Below are positions 42,712 through 52,224 of a stretch of 52,409 bases of DNA, in pieces. Location of the stretch: contig NZ_CAMLIG010000028.1 of NCBI RefSeq assembly GCF_946480185.1, forward strand, positions 1 to 52,409, read 5' to 3'. Under the pieces are notes generated by a model. The model searched no databases. It was not told the DNA's origin and was given only the letters and a program-made list of their open reading frames with translations. This DNA is from an uncultured Pedobacter sp. (GTDB lineage Bacteria; Bacteroidota; Bacteroidia; Sphingobacteriales; Sphingobacteriaceae). The translations under genes were made by a program, and so were the position numbers. Position 1 is the first letter of the stretch; every line of letters starts with the position of its first letter.

Positions 42712-44253
42712 ATGGCGCAATACAGGTATTTACTCTTCTCATTATTATCCATCAGCATATCATTAACATCTTTAGCACAAGAACTATCTCCAAAAAGAGA
42801 GTTCAGAGGGGTGTGGGTAGCAACAGTGGTTAATATTGATTGGCCAAGTAAGCCCGGCTTAAGTACGCAACAGCAAAAAGATGAATTTCTTAAAATGCTG
42901 GACAAGCATCAAGAAGAAGGTATTAATGCCATCATATTGCAAATTCGCCCGGCAACAGATGCTTTCTATGCAAAAGGAACAGAACCTTGGTCGCAATATT
43001 TAACTGGAAAGCAGGGTCAGGCGCCCAACCCTTTTTATGATCCGCTTACTTTTGCCATAGAAGAGTGCCATAAACGAGGGATGGAATTACACGCTTGGTT
43101 TAACCCCTACCGAGCCACTTTTGACGGAAAAGAAGAGAACATTGCTGCAGGTCACATTACAAAAGTTAAACCCAACTGGTTTTTCAAATACGATGGTAAA
43201 AAACTCTTCAATCCCGGTTTACCGGAAGTACGTGATTATATCAATAAAATTATTCTAAATGTTGTAGATAACTACGATATAGACGGCGTTCATTTCGATG
43301 ATTATTTTTATCCCTACGCAGTTAAAGGGCAGTTTATTGATGACGAATCAACCTTTTGGCTATACAACAGAGGTATAAAAGACATTAAAGACTGGCGCCG
43401 AGACAATGTTGATTTATTGATTAAAGCGGTAAGTGACAGTATACACGCCCATAAAAGCTACGTTAAATTTGGCGTTAGTCCTTTTGGCATCTGGAAAAAT
43501 AAATCTCAGGACCCAGAAGGTTCCGTTAGTTATGGTGGCGATTCTTTTTATGGAATTTACGCTGATGCAAGAAAATGGGTGAAAGAAGGTTGGGTAGATT
43601 ATATCAATCCACAGATTTACTGGGCTTTTGAAACCAAAGCGGCCCCTTACGGCAACTTGGTAGACTGGTGGAGCAACAACACTTATGGCAGACATTTATA
43701 CATCGGTCAAGGAGCTTATAAAGTTAACGCCACTAGAGAACTGGCATGGAAAAACCCAGGAGAACTAGGCCGACAAATAGCTTACAACAGAAAAAATCCA
43801 AGAGTGCAGGGAAGTGTTTTCTTTAGCTCTAAATCATTAACGAAGAATCCGCTAGGTATATCAGATACCTTAAGCCAACATTATTATAAATATCCAGCTT
43901 TGCCTCCCTTAATGCTATGGCTTGATTCTGTAGCGCCGAACAAACCATTAAACCTTTTGGGCATTGAGGGAGACACCGGTGTTTTGTTAAGCTGGAAATT
44001 ACCTTTGCCAGATAATAAAGGACAGAGAGCTTATGGCTTTGTGGTTTATCGTTTTGATGCTGGTCAAGCTATTGATGTAACCGATGTTACCGCCATTAAG
44101 AAAATTTACTACGGAGACATTACCTCATGGGAAGATACCACCGCCGAAAAAGGAAAGACCTATAACTATGTAGTTACCGCTTTAGACCGTGTTAAAAATG
44201 AAAGTGAGCCTTCTGTAGCGTTTAAGATAAAGTTAAAGAGGAGTAAGCAATAA
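42712..44253 (+). CDS. GHL10 family (DUF187) glycosyl hydrolase-like protein, secreted
   Basis: A 513-residue protein with a signal peptide (1-23, ending LAQ) and a GHL10 TIM-barrel domain (about 28-380): EFRGVWVATVVNIDWPS, NAIILQIRPATDAFY, HAWFNPYRA and DGVHFDDYFYPY carry the family's conserved aspartates. A fibronectin-type III-like domain follows (about 405-513). GHL10 proteins are proposed to act on peptidoglycan or other envelope glycans; activity is little studied. The gene has its own promoter and is cut off from the SusC/SusD unit by a terminator, so it is probably not part of a glycan locus. Confidence 0.9.
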   Translation: MAQYRYLLFSLLSISISLTSLAQELSPKREFRGVWVATVVNIDWPSKPGLSTQQQKDEFLKMLDKHQEEGINAIILQIRPATDAFYAKGTEPWSQYLTGKQGQAPNPFYDPLTFAIEECHKRGMELHAWFNPYRATFDGKEENIAAGHITKVKPNWFFKYDGKKLFNPGLPEVRDYINKIILNVVDNYDIDGVHFDDYFYPYAVKGQFIDDESTFWLYNRGIKDIKDWRRDNVDLLIKAVSDSIHAHKSYVKFGVSPFGIWKNKSQDPEGSVSYGGDSFYGIYADARKWVKEGWVDYINPQIYWAFETKAAPYGNLVDWWSNNTYGRHLYIGQGAYKVNATRELAWKNPGELGRQIAYNRKNPRVQGSVFFSSKSLTKNPLGISDTLSQHYYKYPALPPLMLWLDSVAPNKPLNLLGIEGDTGVLLSWKLPLPDNKGQRAYGFVVYRFDAGQAIDVTDVTAIKKIYYGDITSWEDTTAEKGKTYNYVVTALDRVKNESEPSVAFKIKLKRSKQ

Positions 44254-44329
44254 TGTTTTAAATGGTTAGAGAGATTAAACAGAGGCAAACACAACCTTTT
44301 TGATTCTCATTAAAAAGAATAATCCAGAC

Positions 44330-44900
44330 GTTAAAATCTCCCCGGCTCATTGCCGCCGGAAGGGCTATTTCTTTTTAGTTAAAAAGAAACAAAACCTTTT
44401 TTTATCGCACAGGTGCTTTGGGGCGCAAAGCCATCACACATCAGAAAATCAAGAGCGCTTATTTTTACTAGGAGCTACGTTAACGAAGTTCATTGCAAAC
44501 CCGACGTAAAACCGCTTTCACTATAGGCTTGGTAATGCTTAATGTTTGTCCATTGCTACTGATTTTCTGATCTCCCGGTACTCCCAACGTCCCTTGTGTT
44601 GTGGAAAATTAGGCGGATAGCAGAGCCGTTCAGCAATTCCGGCCTCTGAATGTTTGGATTGGAGCCAGTAAATCTTTTTGCATTTCCTTTGTTAACTGAC
44701 GAACATCAGCAATCCGCAAAAGTGTTGCAGAAGACCTTGTTAAACCACTGCCGTTCCCACGGCTTGGATTGCGTTCAAAAGATTTACCGTGGTGGAATGA
44801 ACAAAGATTCGGAAGCCTTGATTCTTTGGTTACTTTCTCATCAAGGAGAAAGTGACTAGGCTTGTCCCGCCAATGAGGGACGAAAAGGTGGTCTTGCATT
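44330..44900. other. Long non-coding, hairpin-rich element
   Basis: No convincing gene lies between 44254 and 45100. Base composition here is visibly richer in G and C than the surrounding gaps. Two strong hairpins frame it: 44368-44389 (TTTCTTTTT/AAAAAGAAA, 9 bp) and 44829-44856 (11 bp with one G-T). Short frames on both strands do not look like protein. Similar blocks, starting near GGGCTATTTCTTTTT, recur in Pedobacter-type genomes as far as I recall. It may be a dispersed repeat or a structured RNA. Confidence 0.5.
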
Positions 44901-45000
44901 TAAAGATGTTTTCTAAATCAAATTATCGTAAAATCATCCTCTAAACATAAAATACTTTCAAATAGCTATTTAAAAAATTTTATCCGTAAACTTGCTTTAT

Positions 45001-45028
45001 AAAAGACGGTTTTAACTGTCTTTTTTTT
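45001..45028 (+). terminator. Rho-independent terminator at the end of the gene-free region
   Basis: AAAAGACGGTT (45001-45011) and AACTGTCTTTT (45014-45024) form an 11-bp stem (one G-T), followed by T to 45028. It acts on the plus strand and is 748 bases after the last upstream gene, so something in the gap is probably transcribed. It could alternatively attenuate the S41 protease gene. Confidence 0.7.
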
Positions 45029-45100
45029 GTTTGATACATTATTATCCATACAAATACGTTAATGTTTCCTGTGAATATAGAATTCGAAAAAATAAAGAAC

Positions 45101-47164
45101 ATGTTAAAAAGAGTCTTTTTAGGTTTATTTGTTGCTGCTACCATTGCATGTACTGCTGCTCCCCGCATTGGCGATATTGATGTGCCGGGTTCAAACAATT
45201 TAAAACCCGAGCCCCGTCAAGAAAAAGTTGCTAAAGAAATTGCAGGTTTAGTAAGTACGCTCAACTACAAAAAAATTAATTTAAACGACTCTATTAGTAG
45301 TGTCATTTTTGATAATTACCTTAAAGATATGGACGGAAATAGAAGTTATTTTTTAGCTTCTGACATTAAGAACTTTGAGCAGTACAGAAACACATTTGAT
45401 AATGATTTAAAAAACGGCGATTTAAGCGCCGCATTTTTTATGTTTAATACCTACCAAAAAAGGTATAATGATAGGATCAACTATTCGCTTAAACAACTGA
45501 ATGATAATTTTGATTTTACCAAAAACGACGTTTACGTTTACGATAGATCAAAATTGCCGTGGTTTAAAAATCAGGCAGAAAGCGACCAGTCTTGGCGAAA
45601 TAAGGTAAAATATGATTACCTAAATCTAAAACTTACTGCACAAAAAGATTCTGCTATTAAAGCCTCTTTAAAGAAAAGATACGAAAACCTTCTGTCTCAG
45701 TCCAATAAAATAAACAATCAGGATGCTTTTCAAATTTTTATGACGGCTTTTACTGATGCCATTGATCCACATACCAGCTATTTTAATCCGGCCAACGCCG
45801 CTAATTTCAATATTGATATGGCAAGGTCTTTAGAAGGCATCGGTGCAACACTATCCTCTGAAAATGATTTTGTAACCATTAAAAGCGTAATTACCGGCGG
45901 ACCGGCAGATAAAAGTAAACAGCTTAAAATTGACGATAAAATTATAGGTGTAGCACAAGGGAATGATGATTTTGTTGATATCGTAGGCTGGCGTTTAGAT
46001 AATGCAATTGAGTTAATTAGAGGTAAAAAAGGAACTACTGTCCGTTTAAAAATTCTTTCAAAGAGCCAGGATTTATCTGCCACGCCAAAAATTGTGACCA
46101 TGGTACGAGAGAAAATAATTTTGGAAGATCAATCTGTTAAAAAGAAATTAAAAACTTATACCAAAGACGGCAAAACCTTCAAATACGGAATTATAGAAAT
46201 CCCTGCTTTTTATGCAGATTGGGCGGCAATGCAAAAAGGAGATCCCAACTATAAATCAACCACCAGAGATGTTAAATTAATGCTTGACTCTTTGAAAAAA
46301 GAAAAAATTGATGGATTAATCATTGATTTAAGAGGAAATGGTGGCGGTTCTTTAACCGAAGCAATTGACCTTACCGGCTTGTTTATTAAAAAGGGACCGG
46401 TAGTGCAAACCAAAGATTATAGAGGAAAAGTAGAGATTGATGAAGATGAAGACCCAACTGTTTATTGGGACGGTCCATTGGCGATTATGACCGACAGATT
46501 CAGCGCATCTGCATCAGAAATCTTTGCTGGCGCAATACAGGATTATGGTCGTGGTATTATTGTAGGAAATAATACTTATGGCAAAGGCACTGTGCAATCT
46601 GCTATAGCGATGAAAAGAATTGACCCTGATTTTGCCGATAAAGATGACCAGATCAATTTAACAATGGCTAAATTTTACCGGATTAGCGGTAGTTCTACAC
46701 AACATAAGGGCGTTGTACCGGATATTGAATTCCCAACTGTTTTCCCTGCAGATAAATACGGTGAAAGCGCTGAAAAATCTGCACTTCCGTGGGATGAGAT
46801 TGCCAGTAGCAAATACACTAAAGTTGCAGACTTAAGTGGAACTATTGCCGAGTTAAAGGCAAAACATGATGCCCGTATGAAAACCAGCAAAGAATACGCT
46901 TATCTTTTACAGGACATTGCCGAGTTTAAAAAACGTGATGAAGATGTATCTCTACCTTTAAACGAAGTTGCCCTTAAGAAGCAACGTGATGAATTGGAAG
47001 CAAAAAACTTAAAGCGTGAAAACGAACGTAGAGTTTCAAGAGGTTTAGCTCCGATTACCAAAAAGGATGAAAAAGTAAAAGAAGATAATTACGATTTTGT
47101 ACAGGACGAAACTATAAAAATTATGACGGATTACCTTACAGACCCTAAAATTGTAAAGAAATAA
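45101..47164 (+). CDS. C-terminal processing protease (Prc/Tsp type, peptidase S41A), lipoprotein
   Basis: A 687-residue periplasmic protease. The lipobox TIAC places the lipidated cysteine at C17. The PDZ domain is at about 245-330 (IGATLSSENDFVTIKSV...), and the S41 catalytic domain follows: catalytic Ser470 in FSASASE and Lys495 in TYGKGTVQ, 25 residues apart as in E. coli Prc. A Prc-type C-terminal extension (DUF3340-like) ends the protein. It degrades or trims envelope proteins from their C-termini. The frame is open to 45062, but the start at 45101 gives the signal peptide. A terminator follows. Confidence 0.93.
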   Translation: MLKRVFLGLFVAATIACTAAPRIGDIDVPGSNNLKPEPRQEKVAKEIAGLVSTLNYKKINLNDSISSVIFDNYLKDMDGNRSYFLASDIKNFEQYRNTFDNDLKNGDLSAAFFMFNTYQKRYNDRINYSLKQLNDNFDFTKNDVYVYDRSKLPWFKNQAESDQSWRNKVKYDYLNLKLTAQKDSAIKASLKKRYENLLSQSNKINNQDAFQIFMTAFTDAIDPHTSYFNPANAANFNIDMARSLEGIGATLSSENDFVTIKSVITGGPADKSKQLKIDDKIIGVAQGNDDFVDIVGWRLDNAIELIRGKKGTTVRLKILSKSQDLSATPKIVTMVREKIILEDQSVKKKLKTYTKDGKTFKYGIIEIPAFYADWAAMQKGDPNYKSTTRDVKLMLDSLKKEKIDGLIIDLRGNGGGSLTEAIDLTGLFIKKGPVVQTKDYRGKVEIDEDEDPTVYWDGPLAIMTDRFSASASEIFAGAIQDYGRGIIVGNNTYGKGTVQSAIAMKRIDPDFADKDDQINLTMAKFYRISGSSTQHKGVVPDIEFPTVFPADKYGESAEKSALPWDEIASSKYTKVADLSGTIAELKAKHDARMKTSKEYAYLLQDIAEFKKRDEDVSLPLNEVALKKQRDELEAKNLKRENERRVSRGLAPITKKDEKVKEDNYDFVQDETIKIMTDYLTDPKIVKK

Positions 47165-47187
47165 TATTTTCTGAAATCAGAATTTCA

Positions 47188-47219
47188 GCCTTACGATTTT
47201 AAATCGTAAGGCTTTTTTT
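47188..47219 (+). terminator. Rho-independent terminator after the S41 protease gene
   Basis: GCCTTACGAT (47188-47197) and ATCGTAAGGC (47203-47212) form a perfect 10-bp stem with a 5-base loop, followed by seven T. Confidence 0.95.
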
Positions 47220-47381
47220 ATTATCTATTTATCCTGAGGACAGCATAATTTTCCGGCTAAAATCATAAAAATCTGACAACCTTTTTAATGAGACATGTTT
47301 TTGTCATGCAGAGTCAAAGGGTAACAACCTCCTATTTTAATGCATCTTTAACTGCTCAAACAGAATTCCCTTTGCATTGTT

Positions 47382-47389
47382 TATATTTG
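47382..47389 (+). promoter_or_regulatory. -7 promoter element directly before mfd
   Basis: TATATTTG is an exact match to TAnnTTTG. Only seven bases separate its last base from the mfd ATG, so the transcript should start at or within a few bases of the start codon. No clear -33 TTTG is seen. Confidence 0.5.
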
Positions 47390-47396
47390 TGTGTTC

Positions 47397-50300
47397 ATGA
47401 ATATCAAATCCATATTAGCGCAATATAAAACAGACGGGCGTGTGCTCAGTTTAACCAAAGCGTTACAAAATAAGGCTTCACGCATTCAGTTGAAAGGCTT
47501 AATAGGTTCTTTGGATGCTTTTACCGTAGCCGCAACCTATTTTTTAAGCCATAGAAATATGGTTTTTGTATTGCCTGATAGGGAAGAAGCCAATTACTTT
47601 CAAGCCGATTTAGAGAGTTTGATGGAAAAGGAGGTGCTGGTTTTCCCATCATCGTACCGTAAATCTTTTGACTTTACACAAACCGACTCTGCAAATGTGT
47701 TGATGCGGGCCGAAGTTTTAAGTGAGCTGAGCAAAACCCACGAATTCGGGAATTTGATTGTCACTTACCCCGAAGCGCTGGCAGAAAAGGTGATCGACAG
47801 AAATGCGCTGGAGAAAAACACTCTAGAAATTGCTGTAAACAACAAACTGAGCATTGAGTTTATCAATGAATTTTTAATTGATTACGATTTTGAACGTACT
47901 GATTTTGTTTACGAACCGGGGCAGTTTTCTGTCCGCGGTGGCATTGTAGATATTTTCTCTTTTTCGCATGAATTGCCTTACCGTATCGAATTTTTTGGCG
48001 ACCATATTGAAAGCATCCGCACTTTTGAAATTGAAAGCCAGCTTTCGGTAGAGCAGGTAAAAACGATTACCATTGTGCCAAACGTTCAGGCAAAATTCCT
48101 CACGGAAAGCAATATTTCTTTGCTGGAGTTTATTGAGAAAGATGCCGTGGTTTGGTTTAAAGATGTTCAGTTTACGTTGGATGTGATTAAATCTGGCTAT
48201 AAAAAATCGGTGGAATTGTGGAAAGCTTTATCTGCGGAACAGAAGCAACAAAATCCAGATTGGGTTGATCCAAAATTTGCCTTTACGGATGACAAAATGC
48301 TGGCTGACCAGCTGAGTGATTATCCGATTGTAGAATTTGGAAAGCAGTTTTTTTATCACGCTACGGATACCATTAATTTTGATGCCCGTCCGCAACCGTC
48401 TTTCAACAAGGATTTTACCTTGCTGATGCACAACCTTCAGCAAAACGAAGAACAAAAAATAGACAACTATATTCTAACAGATTCATCAAAACAGCAGGAG
48501 CGTTTGTTCGCCATTTTTGATGATTTAAATAAATCGCTCAAGTTTAATCCTATCAACGTTTCCATAAGGGAAGGTTTTATCGACCACGAACAAAAAATAG
48601 CCTGTTATACCGATCATCAGATTTTCGACAGGTATTATAAGTATAAGCAGAAACGTGGTTACACCCGCTCGCAATCCATCACTTTAAAAGAACTTCGTGA
48701 TTTAAAGCCCGGAGATTTTATTACCCATATTGATCATGGCGTTGGCAAATATGCCGGATTAGAGAAAGTGGAAGTAGGCGATAAAGTGCAGGAAATGATT
48801 CGTTTGGTTTACGCCGATAACGACTTGCTGTACGTAAATATCAACTCGCTAAACCGCATTTCTAAATATGCGGGGAAAGAAGGTCAGGTGCCAAAAATGA
48901 ACAAATTAGGCACCGATGTTTGGGATAAGCTGAAGAAAACCACAAAAAAAAAAGTTAAAGACATTGCCCGAGACTTAATCAAACTTTATGCTTTGCGTAA
49001 AGCGCAGGAGGGAATGGCATTTTCGCCCGATACTTATTTGCAGAACGAGCTGGAAGCGTCTTTTATTTACGAGGATACACCCGATCAGGAAAAGGCTACG
49101 GCCGATGTAAAAAAGGATATGGAATCTCCAAATCCAATGGATCGTTTAATTTGTGGCGACGTGGGTTTCGGTAAAACCGAGATTGCCATTCGGGCAGCTT
49201 TTAAAGCCGCAACAGACGGCAAGCAGGTGGCTATTTTAGTACCGACTACCATTTTGGCGATGCAACATTACAAAACGTTTAACGAACGTTTAAAGGATTT
49301 TCCTGTCCGTACCGATTATATCAACCGTTTTAAAACCACAAAGCAGGTGAAAGATACTTTGGAGGATTTAAAAGCCGGCAAGGTGGACATCATTATTGGT
49401 ACGCATAAACTGGTAAGTAAAGATGTAAAGTTTAAAGATTTAGGCTTGCTGATTATTGATGAGGAACAAAAATTTGGTGTTTCTGTTAAAGAAAAACTGA
49501 AACAGTTTAGGGCAAATGTAGATACGCTCACGCTTACCGCAACGCCAATTCCGCGTACTTTGCATTTCTCTTTAATGGGCGCTCGGGATTTATCCATCAT
49601 TCAAACCCCACCGCCAAACAGGCAATCTGTACAAACAGAACTCCACATTTTTAACGAGACTTTAATTAAGGAAGCTGTTGAATTTGAGTTGGATCGTGAT
49701 GGGCAAGTTTTCTTTATCCATAACCGCGTTGCAGATTTACGTCAGTTGGGCGGATTGATCCAAAAGTTGGTTCCAAAAGCTAAAATCGCTATTGCACACG
49801 GTCAGTTGGAAGGTGATAAGTTGGAAGATATCATGCTTGATTTTATTGATGGCAAATACGATGTTTTGGTGGCCACCACTATTATTGAAGCAGGTTTGGA
49901 CGTTCCGAATGCTAACACCATGTTGATTAACCACGCTCACATGTTTGGTTTGAGTGATTTGCACCAGATGCGTGGCCGGGTTGGGCGTTCCAATAAAAAA
50001 GCTTTCTGCTATTTGTTGAGTCCGCCTTTATCTACTTTAACTTCCGAAGCGAGAAAGCGTTTGAGCGCCATTGAAGAGTTTTCTGATTTGGGAAGCGGTT
50101 TCAATGTGGCCATGCGAGATCTAGATATCCGCGGTAGCGGGAACTTGTTGGGTGCCGAGCAAAGCGGTTTCATCGCCGAAATAGGTTTCGATATGTACCA
50201 CAAAATTTTGGACGAAGCCATTCAGGAATTGAAAGAAGACGAATTTAAAGGCTTGTTTGCTGATGATAAACCTCGTCCGTTTGTGAGCTTTACGCAGATT

Positions 50301-50747
50301 GATACCGATATGGAACTGATGATTCCAGATGAATACGTCACCAACATTCAGGAGCGCTATAATTTATACACCGAACTTTCTAAAATAGAAGACCAGACCC
50401 AGTTGGATGCTTTCGCCAAAGAATTGCATGACCGTTTTGGTCCGGTTCCAAGGCAAGTGCGAGATTTATTGCGTACCGTAGAATTACAGTGGATAGGAAA
50501 AGAAATCGGCTTAGAAAAAATCAGCTGGAAAAAAGGCGTTTTGCGAGGTTATTTTATCTCTGACAAGCAATCTAAATATTTTGAAACCGAAGCCTTTGGC
50601 AGGATATTGTCTTTTGCGCAACAAAACCCAAGGAACGTAAATTTAAAAGAGGTTAAAAACACTTTGCGTATTGCAATTGAAGGTATAAAAACGATTGATG
50701 ATGCTATTTTTGCTTTGGAGCAGATGCGGGATCCGGTGGTGATTTAG
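47397..50747 (+). CDS. mfd: Transcription-repair coupling factor
   Basis: A 1116-residue Mfd. It removes RNA polymerase stalled at DNA lesions and recruits UvrA. The N-terminal UvrB-like domains are at about 1-340 (FSVRGGIVDIFSF and YRIEFFGDHIESIRTFE), the RNA polymerase interaction domain follows at about 430-520 (LKPGDFITHIDHGVGKYAGL), then the RecG-like translocase with Walker A GFGKTE, the DEEQKFG box, LTATPIPRTL, and the helicase motif VI QMRGRVGRS, and a C-terminal D7 domain. Length is normal. The ATG at 47397 is preferred over the GTG two codons upstream. Confidence 0.97.
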   Translation: MNIKSILAQYKTDGRVLSLTKALQNKASRIQLKGLIGSLDAFTVAATYFLSHRNMVFVLPDREEANYFQADLESLMEKEVLVFPSSYRKSFDFTQTDSANVLMRAEVLSELSKTHEFGNLIVTYPEALAEKVIDRNALEKNTLEIAVNNKLSIEFINEFLIDYDFERTDFVYEPGQFSVRGGIVDIFSFSHELPYRIEFFGDHIESIRTFEIESQLSVEQVKTITIVPNVQAKFLTESNISLLEFIEKDAVVWFKDVQFTLDVIKSGYKKSVELWKALSAEQKQQNPDWVDPKFAFTDDKMLADQLSDYPIVEFGKQFFYHATDTINFDARPQPSFNKDFTLLMHNLQQNEEQKIDNYILTDSSKQQERLFAIFDDLNKSLKFNPINVSIREGFIDHEQKIACYTDHQIFDRYYKYKQKRGYTRSQSITLKELRDLKPGDFITHIDHGVGKYAGLEKVEVGDKVQEMIRLVYADNDLLYVNINSLNRISKYAGKEGQVPKMNKLGTDVWDKLKKTTKKKVKDIARDLIKLYALRKAQEGMAFSPDTYLQNELEASFIYEDTPDQEKATADVKKDMESPNPMDRLICGDVGFGKTEIAIRAAFKAATDGKQVAILVPTTILAMQHYKTFNERLKDFPVRTDYINRFKTTKQVKDTLEDLKAGKVDIIIGTHKLVSKDVKFKDLGLLIIDEEQKFGVSVKEKLKQFRANVDTLTLTATPIPRTLHFSLMGARDLSIIQTPPPNRQSVQTELHIFNETLIKEAVEFELDRDGQVFFIHNRVADLRQLGGLIQKLVPKAKIAIAHGQLEGDKLEDIMLDFIDGKYDVLVATTIIEAGLDVPNANTMLINHAHMFGLSDLHQMRGRVGRSNKKAFCYLLSPPLSTLTSEARKRLSAIEEFSDLGSGFNVAMRDLDIRGSGNLLGAEQSGFIAEIGFDMYHKILDEAIQELKEDEFKGLFADDKPRPFVSFTQIDTDMELMIPDEYVTNIQERYNLYTELSKIEDQTQLDAFAKELHDRFGPVPRQVRDLLRTVELQWIGKEIGLEKISWKKGVLRGYFISDKQSKYFETEAFGRILSFAQQNPRNVNLKEVKNTLRIAIEGIKTIDDAIFALEQMRDPVVI

Positions 50748-50780
50748 GGATAGTATTGCTTCTGCAAGAGTTTAAAGCTT

Positions 50781-50911
50781 TTTCTTGTGGTCGGTGTTGT
50801 CTCCGTAGCATTTATGTAGTAGGCGAATAGACCTTTATCAGAGAAGAACGGTATCGTGTTATCACGAACTGTAGGAAGAAAGAAAAGCGGTATGGTGATA
50901 ACACCAACCGC
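50781..50911. repeat. REP-like palindrome pair, left flank of the metzincin gene
   Basis: A direct unit at 50887-50911 folds as GCGGT(a)TGGTG-ataa-CACCAACCGC, a 10-bp stem with one bulged base. An inverted half copy lies at 50781-50803 (TTCTTGTGGTCGGTGTTG). The two opposed copies form a BIME-like unit 75 bases before the end of the metzincin gene. Confidence 0.75.
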
Positions 50912-50985
50912 AGGTGGAAAAGATACTAGTTGTGCAACAGCCACTACAAGCTCGCACCAGCGGCGATTCGCTAAAAAGTATTTTA

Positions 50986-51693
50986 TTAATGATTTGTAAT
51001 CAGCAACTCATCAAAATCCTTTTTTCTTAAGCCAAGTGGCATACAACTACTATAAAGCAATTTTATCATTCTTTTATCTGTCTCTGAATAGTCTCTATGT
51101 GCTCTCATAAATTTGTCTTCATCTGCTTTTTCATAACTTGGCACTACATATCCATTCATAGTTGTATCATAAAATTTGGCGCCTTTTAAATAGGTCCTAT
51201 TATGACTGAAACCGATTGCATGCATCATCTCATGATGAACCGTTCTCCAACGATAATCGCCTTTTTGAATTGGAAATATAAAAACATCAACTTTTTTAAA
51301 TGCAGCACCGAATAATTTAAATTGTGGTTGTGCATATCCATATTTATCTAGCTTAGTTATCTCGTGGGTAAAATCGATAGTGATATCTGCCTTTTCATAA
51401 CTGTCAATTAAAGTGATTTTTAAAGGTTTAATTAGAGGATTTAATTCTGCAACAATTGATTTAACAATTTCAGGATCTTCTTTTCTAATATCATCGCCTT
51501 TAATTGCAATGGTAATATCATGGTCCCATTTCATTATTTTTGTATAATAATGAAATCCAATATTTGAGAAGAGGTTCTTTTCATCCGAAGAGAGTTTATT
51601 AATACAGTCTTTTGTTTTTACATCAACTGACGGGTGACACCCAATTGTGATGAGAATAATTAAGCAAATATTTATTTTAATATATCTATTCAT
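50986..51693 (-). CDS. Metzincin-type zinc metalloprotease lipoprotein
   Basis: A 235-residue lipoprotein. The lipobox LITIGC places the cysteine at C19. The zinc motif HHEMMHAIGFSH gives ligands H154, H158 and H164 with catalytic E155 in the HExxHxxGxxH pattern of metzincins; a methionine-turn is not clear, so it could be an archaemetzincin-, matrixin- or DUF-type member. It is presumably attached to the outer or inner membrane and cuts peptides outside the cytoplasm. The frame is open to 51858, into the repeats, but 51693 gives a clean signal peptide. Low GC and repeats on both sides hint at acquisition. Confidence 0.78.
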   Translation of the reverse strand: MNRYIKINICLIILITIGCHPSVDVKTKDCINKLSSDEKNLFSNIGFHYYTKIMKWDHDITIAIKGDDIRKEDPEIVKSIVAELNPLIKPLKITLIDSYEKADITIDFTHEITKLDKYGYAQPQFKLFGAAFKKVDVFIFPIQKGDYRWRTVHHEMMHAIGFSHNRTYLKGAKFYDTTMNGYVVPSYEKADEDKFMRAHRDYSETDKRMIKLLYSSCMPLGLRKKDFDELLITNH

Positions 51694-51833
51694 TGATGTT
51701 ATTTTTTTATAGATTATTTTCCAGTGCGAGTGCGAGTTCAATGTCTCTAAGTTAAACCAATTCGGCATGTTGCCGTGAAGAACTCTAAACCGGGATACAC
51801 TGACTAAATATAAAAAGAAAAGTGGATATGAAA

Positions 51834-52065
51834 CGGTTTGTGACAACACCAACCGCAAGAAAAAGAAAAGCGGTATGGTGATAACACCAACCGCAAGAAA
51901 ATAACTATAGATTCACTTGTGGTCGGTGGTATCACCGCACCACCGCTTATATCCAGTTGTTGCGGAAACTTCTAAATCCTATAAACATCATAAATTTCTC
52001 TTGTGTTGGGTGTTGTCAAGAACTGTAGGAAGAAAGAAAAGCGGTGTGGTGATAACACCAACCGC
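51834..52065. repeat. REP-like palindrome cluster, right flank of the metzincin gene
   Basis: Direct units lie at 51834-51856 (degenerate), 51870-51894 and 52041-52065, each folding like the unit at 50887-50911; inverted copies lie at 51916-51947 and 51998-52017. The surrounding AACTGTAGGAAGAAAGAAAA lead occurs before the units at 50887 and 52041. No transposase is near. Confidence 0.78.
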
Positions 52066-52081
52066 AGGTGGAATAACTATA

Positions 52082-52224
52082 GATTCCTCCCTACCATCTT
52101 CGCCCCATGTTCGGGTAGCACCTAAGAAAATCCCGAAGAAGACACGGAGGAGTCCCGGAGGAGAGATAGACTTATGGTGGAGTAAAGGTGGAGTTGGGGT
52201 GGACTTTAGGTGGACTTATAGCTA
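52082..52224 (+). repeat. ~144-bp interspersed element, copy B
   Basis: It begins GATTCCTCC and ends GTGGACTTATAGCTA and aligns with 16911-17054 over its whole length. It follows the last REP-like unit after 16 bases. Similarity to copy A may go on weakly to about 52300. Confidence 0.8.

Noticed and set aside
42712..44253. GHL10 protein as enzyme of the third SusC/SusD glycan locus
   Set aside because: A good terminator and a perfect -7 box separate it from the SusD gene, so there is no evidence for a shared unit.
44630..44899. An 89-codon minus-strand frame and a 69-codon plus-strand frame in the gene-free block
   Set aside because: They overlap, cross the hairpins and look like the translated repeats often misannotated as hypothetical proteins.
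50887..52065. CRISPR array
   Set aside because: The repeats are few, palindromic, in both orientations and irregularly spaced; no cas genes are present.
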